From Haloferax larsenii JCM 13917 (GTDB lineage Archaea > Halobacteriota > Halobacteria > Halobacteriales > Haloferacaceae): a stretch of 40,532 nt of DNA. Location: assembly GCF_000336955.1 (NCBI RefSeq), contig NZ_AOLI01000004.1:65305-105836 (forward strand), given 5' to 3'. The position numbers were made by a program, and so were the translations under genes. The notes below the pieces were generated by a model. The model saw only the letters and a list, made by a program, of their open reading frames with translations. It had not been told where the DNA came from and searched no databases. Positions within the stretch are counted from its first letter, which is position 1; each line of letters begins with the position of its first letter. Below are positions 23,459-31,895 of the stretch, piece after piece.

Positions 23459-24756
23459 GCCTTACCCTCCTTTTGGCTGAGTAGGGTATCGAGCAGCACC
23501 CGTGCTTGCTGTTCGAGATGGTCGATTGCGTCATCGTCGTCAGGATCCTCGAGTTCAGTCTCGCGTCGAAGCGGGTTGTACGCATTCGCACTATGAGCCT
23601 GCCTTACAGCGCCTAGCGAATCATCGACCACGTCACCGTAGGCTTCGCGAGGATCACCGTCCTCGATTTCAAGCAGGAGACCCGCGAGGTACGCAGCTGC
23701 ATTGTCTCCCTCCGCAAGGTCTTCGAGATTGATTGCCGGCCGGGTATCGACATCAATCGATTCGATCCGGACAGAAACCGAGCCCTCCCGGAATCCGAGG
23801 TCACGCTCCATCGACCGATGCTGATCGACGAGCGCCGAGTGCGCATCCGTCCGTCCAGTTAGATGAACGCGAACGAGGCTGAGTTCCAGCGATCTCGTAT
23901 CGAGTTCGGAGCGAACGTGTTCCTTGATCTCGTCCGAAATGACGGCAGTCGCCTCCTGTGGGTCGTCTACCCCGGAGACGTCGACCGAAACCCGGTCGTA
24001 GCGAACGGATGCCAGGGGAATCTGTTCAGCTTGTATGTCTCCGGTTTCGGGTATCGTAATCGTCCACGGGCCGTGGGCCCGCTGTTCTCCTGGGTCAAGG
24101 GGTTGTGGCGACCCCGAGTACAACGCCAGTGGACGCGAGTCGATCTGGATGCCTGGACTGTGAATATGACCGAGTAACCAGGCATCTGCCGCGGTGTCGC
24201 GGAGTTCGCTAGACAGAACCGGTGCGTACCGGCTGCCTCGCGAATCGAGGTCGGCGTGAAGTACTCCGATCTGAGGAGCGTCATCAGTCGTCGGAAGCTC
24301 GTACTCATCGAGCGGGGACTCGTAGACGTGTTCAGCCGAAAACGACCAGCCATCGAAGTGGGCGATGGGCTCGCCGTCCCGTTCGAGCGTCCAGCGTTCC
24401 CACTGCCCGTCTCTCCCGAGGAATTGGAGCGTGTCAGCGTCGAGGTTATCGACCATATCGGGGAGCGCATCGAAGTCGTGGTTCCCGGCTACCACGACGA
24501 CTGGAATCCCCGCTTCGTCGAGTTGTGCAACTCCATCTTCGAACGCGCCGTACGCCTCGAAGTAGCGATTCTCCTGATCGACGACATCACCAGCAATCAC
24601 GACCGCGTCGACGTCCCGGTCGATTGCTTCCTGGACCGTCGACAGCCAGACAGCTTTCGGCGACAGCTCCGGACCATCCAAATCATCCGGAATTCGACTC
24701 GGGTGACGGCCGAGGTGGAGATCTCCCGTGTACAGTAGTTCCAGGGCATCCTTCAT
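23455..24756 (-). CDS. YhaO/SbcD/Mre11-like metallophosphoesterase nuclease
   Basis: A 433-residue protein from the ATG at 24756. It has all the calcineurin-like phosphoesterase motifs of the Mre11/SbcD nucleases: GDLH (Asp12, His14), AGDVVD (Asp57), GNHD (91-94), a His in HADLDS and GHIH in LLGHIHSPG, all before about residue 220. The C-terminal half is the capping/partner-binding region of the YhaO type. It requires two metal ions, normally Mn. It is coupled to the YhaN-like ATPase by a 4-bp overlap, so the two form a complex-like unit. The promoter has a TATA ATTTATTTATC just upstream, flanked by direct GTGAC repeats rather than a dyad. Confidence 0.92.
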   Translation of the reverse strand: MKDALELLYTGDLHLGRHPSRIPDDLDGPELSPKAVWLSTVQEAIDRDVDAVVIAGDVVDQENRYFEAYGAFEDGVAQLDEAGIPVVVVAGNHDFDALPDMVDNLDADTLQFLGRDGQWERWTLERDGEPIAHFDGWSFSAEHVYESPLDEYELPTTDDAPQIGVLHADLDSRGSRYAPVLSSELRDTAADAWLLGHIHSPGIQIDSRPLALYSGSPQPLDPGEQRAHGPWTITIPETGDIQAEQIPLASVRYDRVSVDVSGVDDPQEATAVISDEIKEHVRSELDTRSLELSLVRVHLTGRTDAHSALVDQHRSMERDLGFREGSVSVRIESIDVDTRPAINLEDLAEGDNAAAYLAGLLLEIEDGDPREAYGDVVDDSLGAVRQAHSANAYNPLRRETELEDPDDDDAIDHLEQQARVLLDTLLSQKEGKA

Positions 24757-24785
24757 GAGTGCGACTAGACAGTGAGATAGAAGCA

Positions 24786-24810
24786 CAAGTCACGGATAAA
24801 TAAATGTCAC
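24786..24810 (-). promoter_or_regulatory. TATA region of the nuclease/ATPase operon
   Basis: Coding strand ATTTATTTATC lies about 37-47 bp before the ATG at 24756. It is flanked by two direct copies of GTGAC. It lacks the dyad seen in the RPA/PCNA-type promoters. Confidence 0.45.
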
Positions 24811-24902
24811 CCATTCCTGAACTACTGGGAGTCGATAGATATCCAGATCTACGTAACGCCAGCTGTTGAAACAGGGTGCAGCAGTTTGTTATTGGCGGCG
24901 TC

Positions 24903-26591
24903 TTAAGACAGTCGCCGCCGAAGACGATTGAGTAATCCACTCGAGGATGGCTTCTCCTCATCTGATGTCCCACTGAGTTCTTCATGAGAGGGGAGTACAT
25001 CATCAGTAGCCGTGTCCTCGCGATCAGGCTGGCCCTGTCCATTCGATTGCAACTCAGCACCATCCTTGGATTCACTGTCGCCGTGTTGTCCAGTCCAGGA
25101 CTGGCGGCTAGGGTGGCTTCGACTCCCGTTGCTGGTGACAGTGTCTGTGTCCCTCAATTCTCTGAGGAGAGTCCTCTCGCTGGCAGGGTCAATCCCGAGA
25201 ACTGTCCGATACTGACGAAGCCGACTCTCTAATTCTGCAATCCGCTCACGCTTCTCGTCAAGTTCACGCTGCTGACGTTGTACCTTTGCGGCTAAACGAC
25301 GAGCGTCGTCAACGGCGTCGGTATCCACGGAATCAGAACCAGTGTTATGAGCTGGCTCCTGCGAGAGTGCCGTCTCACCCAGGTTTTCGTCTCGGTCATC
25401 AGGTGTTGAACGCTCTCGGCCCGTTTGCGGTGTGTAGTAGTCGTCGATAGTCAGGAGCGTCCTAGCGATACACACGTCTCCATACGTCGCGCCGTTCGCG
25501 AAGTGGACCCGATCCCACTTACCCCGGTAGAGGCCAGAATCCCGGAACAAGCGATCCATCCGTTCAGGATCGCCGCCGGTCCAAAACCCCAGGTAGAAAC
25601 ACAGCCCCATGTCTGCCTCCGACTGCGAGGGATATCGGCTCTCGGGCGATGCCCAGAGTTCCTTGTTTCCATCGTAGAGAGCCGCGATGGTGTCGCCACT
25701 TTTCGAGGCCATCGCCTGCTCTAGGAGTGCGTCATCGTCGAGGTTGACCCCGGGACCAGCGATTTCGTCGAATGTAGTCGGGGGATCATCGGGAAGGACA
25801 TCTACGCTGCAACTGTGCAGTGCGACTTCGAGCGCCGGATCTTCTATGTCCGGTAAATCGAGGCCATAGCGAGCATAAAGACTCGACTTCGAACCGATGG
25901 CCTGTGGTTTCCCGTCACCGGATCCTCCAGTGGATCCATCACCAAAAGATTCGCCATCCTGTGCCTCGTCCCCAGTCTCCGCTGCCGCGTCGACCGCCTG
26001 GTCGAGGTCAATTGCCTCAGTATCCGAATCGGGTGAGGACTGAACGTATTCGTAGTGGACACCGAGCAGTGCGTCTTGCCGGCGAGCAATCGTCTCAGGC
26101 GTCCCGTCGACGTGGTCCGTCGTGACCGTGAAGAACCGAGCCTCGTCGTACATCTCGACATCACCACGCCGATTGCGACCCGGCGGAAGTTCCCCTTCGA
26201 GGAGGACGTGAACACCGCGGCCAGATGGAGAAACCTCGGTGTAGGAATCGAGTCGCTCGACGATATCACGAGCCCAGTCAGTGAGGTCGCCAGTATCAGG
26301 GTCACGGCAGTCGTCCAGGTCAACGCCGACGATAGGTGTCTCGGGAGCAAAGACGAATCCAATCCCATCGGTATCGACGCGGTCGCTCTGGTGGAACTCG
26401 AGTGCACTCTGGAGATCACGCCACGTTGCAGGGTCTGTCGCACTAGCGTTCGATGTCCCACTGGTATGGTAGGGCTTGATCGGAACCTTTGTCGGCTTCC
26501 CATCACGTTCGACCTCCTGCCAACAAATCCATTGCTCACACTCAGCCAATCTATCTGGAATCAGACGCTCGTCGATTTCACTGCTGGACAT
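24903..26591 (-). CDS. Primase-polymerase (PrimPol), NrS-1-like
   Basis: A 562-residue protein. The N-terminal archaeo-eukaryotic primase fold has the metal pair Asp91 and Asp93 (GVDLDDC), the SPSGRGVH block (Ser123, His128) and EMYDEARFFTVTTDH (about 146-160). A second helical domain (about 290-350, LCFYLGFWTGGDPERMDRLF ... GKWDR) matches the one that follows the primase in the NrS-1 polymerase family of phages and plasmids. No helicase domain is present. The last ~160 residues are polar with a coiled coil (AKVQRQQRELDEKRERIAEL). It probably primes and possibly extends element DNA. It lies upstream of the VirB4/HerA-like gene with 248 bp between. Confidence 0.88.
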   Translation of the reverse strand: MSSSEIDERLIPDRLAECEQWICWQEVERDGKPTKVPIKPYHTSGTSNASATDPATWRDLQSALEFHQSDRVDTDGIGFVFAPETPIVGVDLDDCRDPDTGDLTDWARDIVERLDSYTEVSPSGRGVHVLLEGELPPGRNRRGDVEMYDEARFFTVTTDHVDGTPETIARRQDALLGVHYEYVQSSPDSDTEAIDLDQAVDAAAETGDEAQDGESFGDGSTGGSGDGKPQAIGSKSSLYARYGLDLPDIEDPALEVALHSCSVDVLPDDPPTTFDEIAGPGVNLDDDALLEQAMASKSGDTIAALYDGNKELWASPESRYPSQSEADMGLCFYLGFWTGGDPERMDRLFRDSGLYRGKWDRVHFANGATYGDVCIARTLLTIDDYYTPQTGRERSTPDDRDENLGETALSQEPAHNTGSDSVDTDAVDDARRLAAKVQRQQRELDEKRERIAELESRLRQYRTVLGIDPASERTLLRELRDTDTVTSNGSRSHPSRQSWTGQHGDSESKDGAELQSNGQGQPDREDTATDDVLPSHEELSGTSDEEKPSSSGLLNRLRRRLS

Positions 26592-26632
26592 GGATAGAAC
26601 TGGGGACTGTTTCAGTCGTGTTCACAGCCAAT

Positions 26633-26649
26633 TCGGTTTCGCGATAAAT
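26633..26649 (-). promoter_or_regulatory. TATA box of the primase gene
   Basis: Coding strand ATTTATC (26643-26649), about 50-58 bp before the ATG. The adjacent sequence TCG-N6-CGA (26633-26644) is only a weak dyad, so membership of the shared promoter type is doubtful. Confidence 0.4.
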
Positions 26650-26839
26650 CTCAGTGCGGCGCCGTGCGCTCTGTGCCCTCTCGGAAACGAGCCTGTGCGT
26701 CCAAAACCGTATGACTGCGCGCGGGTCGTGCGGACCTGCGTTCCCTCTCCTTCCAAGACCTATTCTAGGTGTTTCGTCGACAGACGCAGGAAGGCAGGAG
26801 GTCGCTTTAGAGAGTCTATAGAGCGCCCGGTGCGCCCAA

Positions 26840-29800
26840 CTAGTGACGCAGATCATCTCCCTCAGAGTCCTCCTCAGCTTGGTCGACCGATTCGATGATA
26901 TTGCGACCCCCGACGAACCGCCATTCGCGGGGATTGTCGAACGCCTCCTCGGAGAGACGTGCGTAGTTCTTGGTAGTTTTGTGTGGCGCGTTCTCAAGCC
27001 GCCCCACATCAACCAGTGCCCTGATAATTTCGTGAGCAACGTCCGTATGCGGGACGATCCACATCTTCCGAACTCCATCGAACGACGCGAGATCATCGTA
27101 GTGTTTGACCATCAGTTCCGGGCGGATGTTCGTCACCACCTCAGCAATCACCGCAAGTTGTCGGCTTCCGTCGTCACGCGGAAGGAACGCGGCGACATCG
27201 AAGACCATCCCGCCGGCCATCGGCTCGTAGTAGGTCTCGACGAGAAGTCCCCGGTTTCGCAGGTGCCGAGCGATGTACTCGACGTAGACCTTGTGAGCCG
27301 TTTTCTCGAAGAGGTCGCCGTTGTTCCGGCCCGCGTAGATCTTCCTGCTGACTGCAGTCTGCCCAGCTGGAGGAACGTAGTAGTACTTCCGACCGTACAC
27401 GCGCTGAATTTCGAGGAATCCGTCTTCCACCAACTGCTCTTCGTCGATCTCCTCACCTAGCGCATCCCGAATGGTCGTCATCGACTGCGTCAGGTCATAC
27501 CCTTCCAGTTCACCGTTGATCCCTGCAATCACGTCTCGAAGGAACTGCCGTTCGGTGTCGGTCAGGACACCCCCCTGGTCGAGATTCTTCCCAGCCCCAG
27601 GTGTCGCAGGAAGGTCAGAGACGTGGGGTGTGGTTTCTGCGGTTGGGCCCTCCGTTCCTGGAGTGTCTCTATCCGTCGCATCATCCGATTGAACCCGTGA
27701 TGGCGAACCAGTTCCGAGAACGGTTCCGAACTCGTTGGAAGCCCCGCCCAGAGCAGAATCTGAATGGGATTCCACCTGAGAGTCGTCTTCGTCCGGGGTC
27801 CTTGACTCGTCAGTGTCGCCGGGAGCTGGGCGTTCAGCCTTCTCTTCTCTGTCTGGAGGCGTCGGTGGTCGCTCGGTTGTCGCGCTGTTCATCGGGCCGG
27901 TTCCATAGCGGGCTGCACGCTGGGCGGCATCTGGCGGGCTGTTGACGCCGGGGACGAGGCAGTACGTGAATCGAGTGCGTGACCACTGCAGTTCGTCTGC
28001 CTCCTGGAAGGTCATCTCTGCCGTCTGGCTGTACGTGCCCGCGTCGACCGACTCCTCTCCATCGCTGTGTCCGTCAGGGACGGGAAGCGGCTTGAGCGTC
28101 ACCAACTCCGGCGTGTCGGTCATGAAGCCGGTATCGGGTAACTGTGCGAGCCACTCACCGCGAGGGAGTGAGGCGATCCGATTCGAGAGGGCGACGGCGT
28201 CGAGTTCTTCGTGAAACAGCGTCGTCGCCAGCTCGTCGTCGATTGCGAGTTTGCCGATGAGCTTGGTGTTGATGTTGCGGAGGATTTCCTTGTAGGCCCG
28301 CGTATCGAGTGCGTCACGTTTGACCTGCTCCGGGAAGTGAACGATAAGCTCGAACGCGAGAGCGAACTCACGAGCGTCAGGAATCATCTCGTCACGGACG
28401 AGACTGGACTGCATGATCGGTGCGGCCTCGTCGATGATCAGGTTCACACAGTAGCCGTCGGCAGGGTCGAGGACAGTCCGGTTCCATCGCTTTCGGAGTC
28501 GCACCCACGACCAGAGATAATCCAGCATCAGCACCGTGAAGACGTTACTCGACGCGGGGCGGAACTCACCCGTGTCTATCAGCACGACCGATTTTGAGTC
28601 GAGGAGGCCATCGAGGTCGAGCAGCATCTGCTCGTCAGCATACCGCTGGGCTTCGCCGTCCCATTCGGGAACGAAATTCAGCATCCGCCAGATGAAGTCC
28701 CGCTCTTTCAGCTTCGTGATGCGGTTGAGGACAGCGTCGATCGACGTGGCGAAGCGTCGTTCCTCGGCACTGAAGTGCCGCGTAAGCGTCGCGTGAAGCT
28801 CTGGGTCGCTGACCTCTGGAACTTTCTGTTCGGTCTGCATCTTCGTAGCCGCATCGAGGAGGTCGCTGATGGCGTACGCGTCCTGGCCGTACACCGGGTC
28901 GAATAACGCACCGATGAGATTGCTGAGAATCTCCTGTGCGACGAACGCCTGGTTGTGTTGTTCGTCACCGAGGACGTACTCCAGTAGTTCGTTGTACCGG
29001 TCGATTTTCTCCTGAACAGCTGCCTCGCGACTCATGCCAGCCGCGATCTGGGGCCGAATGTCGAAGAACGGGAACGCGGGCAGTTCGCCGTTCGGCCCTG
29101 GAACCGGGAGATGGACGATGTCGTCGAGGTCGCCGAACTGGCGGAAGTGCGCTCGTTTGTACTCTGTCGCCATACTGCCCCCCTTCTTGTCGAAAATAAA
29201 GATCGGCCCGTCGAGTTCGTCGTACGCGCTAAGACCGTCGTTGATCATCGCGGTCGTCTTCCCACCACCCGTCGTCGACGCCCGAAGAACGTGATGGGTG
29301 AGTTGCTCCGCAGTGAGACTGATGGGAATGTTGTCGCGGTCGGGAGACGCCGTTTCAGCTTCCCCGATGCACATCCCCGAGTCGAATTCCGCGAGCAATT
29401 CTTCGTCGGTCGCGGTGAGCGGCGAGCGAGCGTCTGGAGCACCACCAGACGCGCCACGGCTTGCTTTCGGGAGCGCGCCTGTGCTGGGTACAGTAACGAA
29501 ATTCGCGAGTTCGTCTGGGCTAGCGACGATGATCGGGTTCTTGCTCTGGAAGCGCTCTCGGATACTCGTCGGGCTCAGTCGCGACCGGCAGAGCGCGTCG
29601 AACTCGCGCCCAATCCGACTGACGCTTGCCCCCTCGACGCCGTAGTACGGCCCGCTCAGAGCCGTGAACGCGCCAGTGACGCCGTTCACCACGCTCGGTT
29701 CACCAGCCGCTCGTAGGGAGACATCGAACGTCACGGTCGGCTGCTTCAGGTCGATCTGTCCCATTCGGCTGTGTCGCGTCGATTGACCGTCTCCCCCGCC

Positions 29801-30934
29801 AGAGATGGTGCCCCCGATTTGCTCGGGCGTATCTGGCCGGTGACGCTGCCGTCGCTCCTCTTCAGACGTGCCGAGAATCATCGCGGCAGCCTCCTGCTTG
29901 AACGAACTGAAGACACCAGTCGTCCCCATCTTGAGGTTTCGTTTCTGGACCTCCGCTTCCTTCGTCCAGTCACGGCGAGGCGTGAAGACGACCTGGAAGA
30001 CGAACGGTTCGTCCGTCTCCGTTGCCTGTTCGAGGAGAACGCTCAGGGGCGACCGGAATGAATCCTCGATGTCGACTGAGATCTCGCTGAACTGCGAGAG
30101 CAGCGTCATCCAGTCGTTGTTCTTCGTCTCAACGCCCTCCCAGCGAACCATCGCCGGCGGCGTCGGGTCGGCATTCGCGCCACGTCGAGATTCGTCGCCA
30201 GTATCTTCAGCTGTGTCGGGGAGGTCTGGTTCGAAGCCGTCCAGTTCGATGAGTTCGTCGATACCTTCGAACGCGGCTAGATTCGCGAGCGTCGCACCAG
30301 CGGGCTCGACGTCGTCGACGAAGATATCGGTCGTGGCAAACGGGACGATTTCGAAGTGGAAGCTCTCGGGATACATCGCCCTGACGTTCGCTGCAAGGTG
30401 TTCGAGTGCCTCGACCTCGTAAGGCCGAACGCCGAGGTAGAAATCGAAACGACGGGTATCTGCTGGCTTGTGGATCAGGAACTCGAACGTCCGCTGCGTA
30501 CTCACGAACGAGAGCCGGCGTTCGAGATGGAACGGCATCTCTCGGCCACTGCCAGCTCGGTAGAGGCCGTAGAGGCCTTTGACGACGTGGTCTGGCGTTA
30601 CCTGCTCACGAGCCGGCGTGATTTTGATATACGGGCGGAATCCATCGTCGTCGTCAGTAGAATCGTCCGATAGTTCATCAGAACCGACTCCTCTCACATC
30701 CCGGTCCGGCTGGGATGATCCATCACTCGGAGAGGCGGATGGGTAACTTTCTTCGGCACTGTCAGCAGGTTTTCCACCTTCCGAACTTGGTCCGGAGTCG
30801 TCACTCGTCTGACCCTGAATCCGTGTCGAAACCGCGTTCTGGATTTCGGAGTCATCGATGCTCGGAAGTCGTGGTTCCCGTCCTCCAGAGCCGGACCTAC
30901 GGGATGATCCCGACCCGTTCGTCACCTGGACCAC
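26840..30934 (-). CDS. VirB4/HerA-like DNA-transfer ATPase with C-terminal nuclease-like domain
   Basis: A 1364-residue protein. An acidic, Ser-rich, disordered N-terminus (1-95) is followed by a long region typical of conjugation ATPases (about 100-530). The P-loop ATPase has Walker A TTGGGKTT (554-561) and Walker B LIIDEA (832-837). An acidic linker (about 1030-1125) and a winged-helix-like segment (about 1140-1210) lead to a domain with FDVAAF (Asp1246) and AVIAEVV (Glu1265) that resembles PD-(D/E)XK folds, although the Lys is Val. The likely start is the GTG at 30934, because no in-frame ATG is near. It probably powers DNA transfer with the nearby pilin-like proteins. HerA-type DNA processing is the alternative. 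Confidence 0.85.
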   Translation of the reverse strand: MVQVTNGSGSSRRSGSGGREPRLPSIDDSEIQNAVSTRIQGQTSDDSGPSSEGGKPADSAEESYPSASPSDGSSQPDRDVRGVGSDELSDDSTDDDDGFRPYIKITPAREQVTPDHVVKGLYGLYRAGSGREMPFHLERRLSFVSTQRTFEFLIHKPADTRRFDFYLGVRPYEVEALEHLAANVRAMYPESFHFEIVPFATTDIFVDDVEPAGATLANLAAFEGIDELIELDGFEPDLPDTAEDTGDESRRGANADPTPPAMVRWEGVETKNNDWMTLLSQFSEISVDIEDSFRSPLSVLLEQATETDEPFVFQVVFTPRRDWTKEAEVQKRNLKMGTTGVFSSFKQEAAAMILGTSEEERRQRHRPDTPEQIGGTISGGGDGQSTRHSRMGQIDLKQPTVTFDVSLRAAGEPSVVNGVTGAFTALSGPYYGVEGASVSRIGREFDALCRSRLSPTSIRERFQSKNPIIVASPDELANFVTVPSTGALPKASRGASGGAPDARSPLTATDEELLAEFDSGMCIGEAETASPDRDNIPISLTAEQLTHHVLRASTTGGGKTTAMINDGLSAYDELDGPIFIFDKKGGSMATEYKRAHFRQFGDLDDIVHLPVPGPNGELPAFPFFDIRPQIAAGMSREAAVQEKIDRYNELLEYVLGDEQHNQAFVAQEILSNLIGALFDPVYGQDAYAISDLLDAATKMQTEQKVPEVSDPELHATLTRHFSAEERRFATSIDAVLNRITKLKERDFIWRMLNFVPEWDGEAQRYADEQMLLDLDGLLDSKSVVLIDTGEFRPASSNVFTVLMLDYLWSWVRLRKRWNRTVLDPADGYCVNLIIDEAAPIMQSSLVRDEMIPDAREFALAFELIVHFPEQVKRDALDTRAYKEILRNINTKLIGKLAIDDELATTLFHEELDAVALSNRIASLPRGEWLAQLPDTGFMTDTPELVTLKPLPVPDGHSDGEESVDAGTYSQTAEMTFQEADELQWSRTRFTYCLVPGVNSPPDAAQRAARYGTGPMNSATTERPPTPPDREEKAERPAPGDTDESRTPDEDDSQVESHSDSALGGASNEFGTVLGTGSPSRVQSDDATDRDTPGTEGPTAETTPHVSDLPATPGAGKNLDQGGVLTDTERQFLRDVIAGINGELEGYDLTQSMTTIRDALGEEIDEEQLVEDGFLEIQRVYGRKYYYVPPAGQTAVSRKIYAGRNNGDLFEKTAHKVYVEYIARHLRNRGLLVETYYEPMAGGMVFDVAAFLPRDDGSRQLAVIAEVVTNIRPELMVKHYDDLASFDGVRKMWIVPHTDVAHEIIRALVDVGRLENAPHKTTKNYARLSEEAFDNPREWRFVGGRNIIESVDQAEEDSEGDDLRH

Positions 30935-31032
30935 CCCTCGCTGGTGATCAACTGCGACTGCTGTGGGAGCTCGCGCGGAGCGAGTCGCTGGCTGAGGCGG
31001 CTATACAGCGGATTGTGGGTTAGCGTGTGCAT
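30922..31032 (-). CDS. Possible 36-residue upstream frame overlapping the ATPase start
   Basis: Starting MHTLTHNPLYSRLSQ, this frame ends 13 bp inside the GTG-started ATPase gene. Such an overlap could couple translation to the weak GTG start. The peptide has no recognisable family and is more basic than usual for haloarchaea. I rate it as possible only. The rest of the gap to the pilin-like gene (31033-31212) holds no clear gene; a dyad CTCGC-N5-GCGAG lies near 30973. Confidence 0.25.
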   Translation of the reverse strand: MHTLTHNPLYSRLSQRLAPRELPQQSQLITSEGWSR

Positions 31033-31212
31033 GTTCGGAAAGAAGGCCACATCGTGAGAGCTGTGACCGATGCCACGAAGCGCCCAGTCAGGAAAGACGT
31101 TCACTACACAGGTGGAACGTCCACCCCGACGGGAAGGTGCCTCGCAATGGCGGTATGAAATCTGGCCACGGGTTGGTTCCAATGGAGTCAATGGGTAGGG
31201 TGTTCGTTGGGT

Positions 31213-31614
31213 TCACCCTGCGATGAACTCGAGCAGGGAGACGAGTGCGCCGAGCCCGAAGTACGCGATGACCATTGCACCGCCACCGAGCGTGAGTTTC
31301 ATTCCCGTCTCTGACCGCTGGGAGTTCGTGCGGGCGGTGAGCCAGACGATCAGGCCCAGAACCAGCACAGTGAGGCCGGCGTACTGGAGCGTCGTGTAGA
31401 CGACGTCGTAGAGATTGGTGAGGATCGTCTCCCAGCCGGCGACAGAACCACCGGACCCACCCGTGGGGCCGCTGGATTGTGCAGCTGCAGGGCTAACGAA
31501 AAGCATCAGTGAGAAGAATGCGGTGACGAGAAGGCTCTCGAAGTTGGGGACTCGCCGGAAGCGGCGGAGGCTGTTCGTGTCGGGGTCGGAGTCTGTGGTG
31601 TGCTGGTTCGTCAT
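31213..31614 (-). CDS. VirB2-like pilin candidate
   Basis: A 133-residue protein started at the ATG at 31614, which has a TATA box 28 bp upstream. An N-terminal signal-like helix (about 27-46, LLVTAFFSLMLFVSPAAAQ) ends in an Ala-rich cleavage-type site. Two transmembrane helices follow (about 67-90 and 101-126), joined by a short basic loop TNSQRS. This is the size and topology of VirB2/TrbC pilins, which are cleaved and assembled into conjugative pili. It lies next to the VirB4/HerA-like gene, and related hairpins occur in the 166- and 144-residue proteins nearby. Assignment is by topology and context. Confidence 0.75.
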   Translation of the reverse strand: MTNQHTTDSDPDTNSLRRFRRVPNFESLLVTAFFSLMLFVSPAAAQSSGPTGGSGGSVAGWETILTNLYDVVYTTLQYAGLTVLVLGLIVWLTARTNSQRSETGMKLTLGGGAMVIAYFGLGALVSLLEFIAG

Positions 31615-31639
31615 TGCACACCAGCCGTAAGCTGGAAGG

Positions 31640-31645
31640 TATAAT
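31640..31645 (-). promoter_or_regulatory. TATA box of the pilin-like gene
   Basis: Coding strand ATTATA, centred 28 bp before the ATG at 31614; the message is probably leaderless. It lies 14 bp downstream of the proximal TGCG-N5-CGCA site. A dyad CCAGC-N5-GCTGG (31621-31635) overlaps the presumed start region. Confidence 0.6.
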
Positions 31646-31659
31646 GTTTGTTTCAGGAA

Positions 31660-31723
31660 TGCGGATTTCGCAATCTTACGGCGGGCGCAAGGTTGCGTCG
31701 GACGCACAGATGCGCGAATCTCG
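31660..31723 (-). promoter_or_regulatory. 17-bp-spaced TGCG-N5-CGCA array upstream of the pilin-like gene
   Basis: Sites begin at 31660 (TGCGGATTTCGCA), 31677 (TACGGCGGGCGCA, one mismatch) and 31694 (TGCGTCGGACGCA, a perfect palindrome), exactly 17 bp apart. A half-site TGCG follows at 31711, in register. The proximal edge is 46 bp before the start codon and just upstream of the TATA region, the usual place for an archaeal activator. Confidence 0.65.
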
Positions 31724-31838
31724 CCAATAAATGCGACCTATGAGGGGATTGTGGGGAAACAGTTATGCTCGTTACCAACCACCATAGAGCGAGCAAGTAG
31801 TTGCGGTCCCGATCTGTAGTCGAACCATAGTGACCACC

Positions 31839-31895
31839 ATGTCGTATACTACCAGAAGGGGTAGGCTGAACAGCCAGAGGGGACGTCAGCGATGA
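31839..31895 (+). CDS. Possible 18-residue leader frame
   Basis: A short basic frame (MSYTTRRGRLNSQRGRQR) whose stop overlaps the DUF7557-like start as ATGA, suggesting coupling. It contains a 12-bp palindrome GGCTG-AA-CAGCC (31864-31875). Translation is unproven. Confidence 0.3.
   Translation: MSYTTRRGRLNSQRGRQR

Noticed and set aside
26592-26839. GC-rich segment between primase and transfer ATPase as an RNA gene
   Set aside because: Several short complementary stretches exist but no consistent fold or conserved tRNA positions; only the primase TATA box is supportable.
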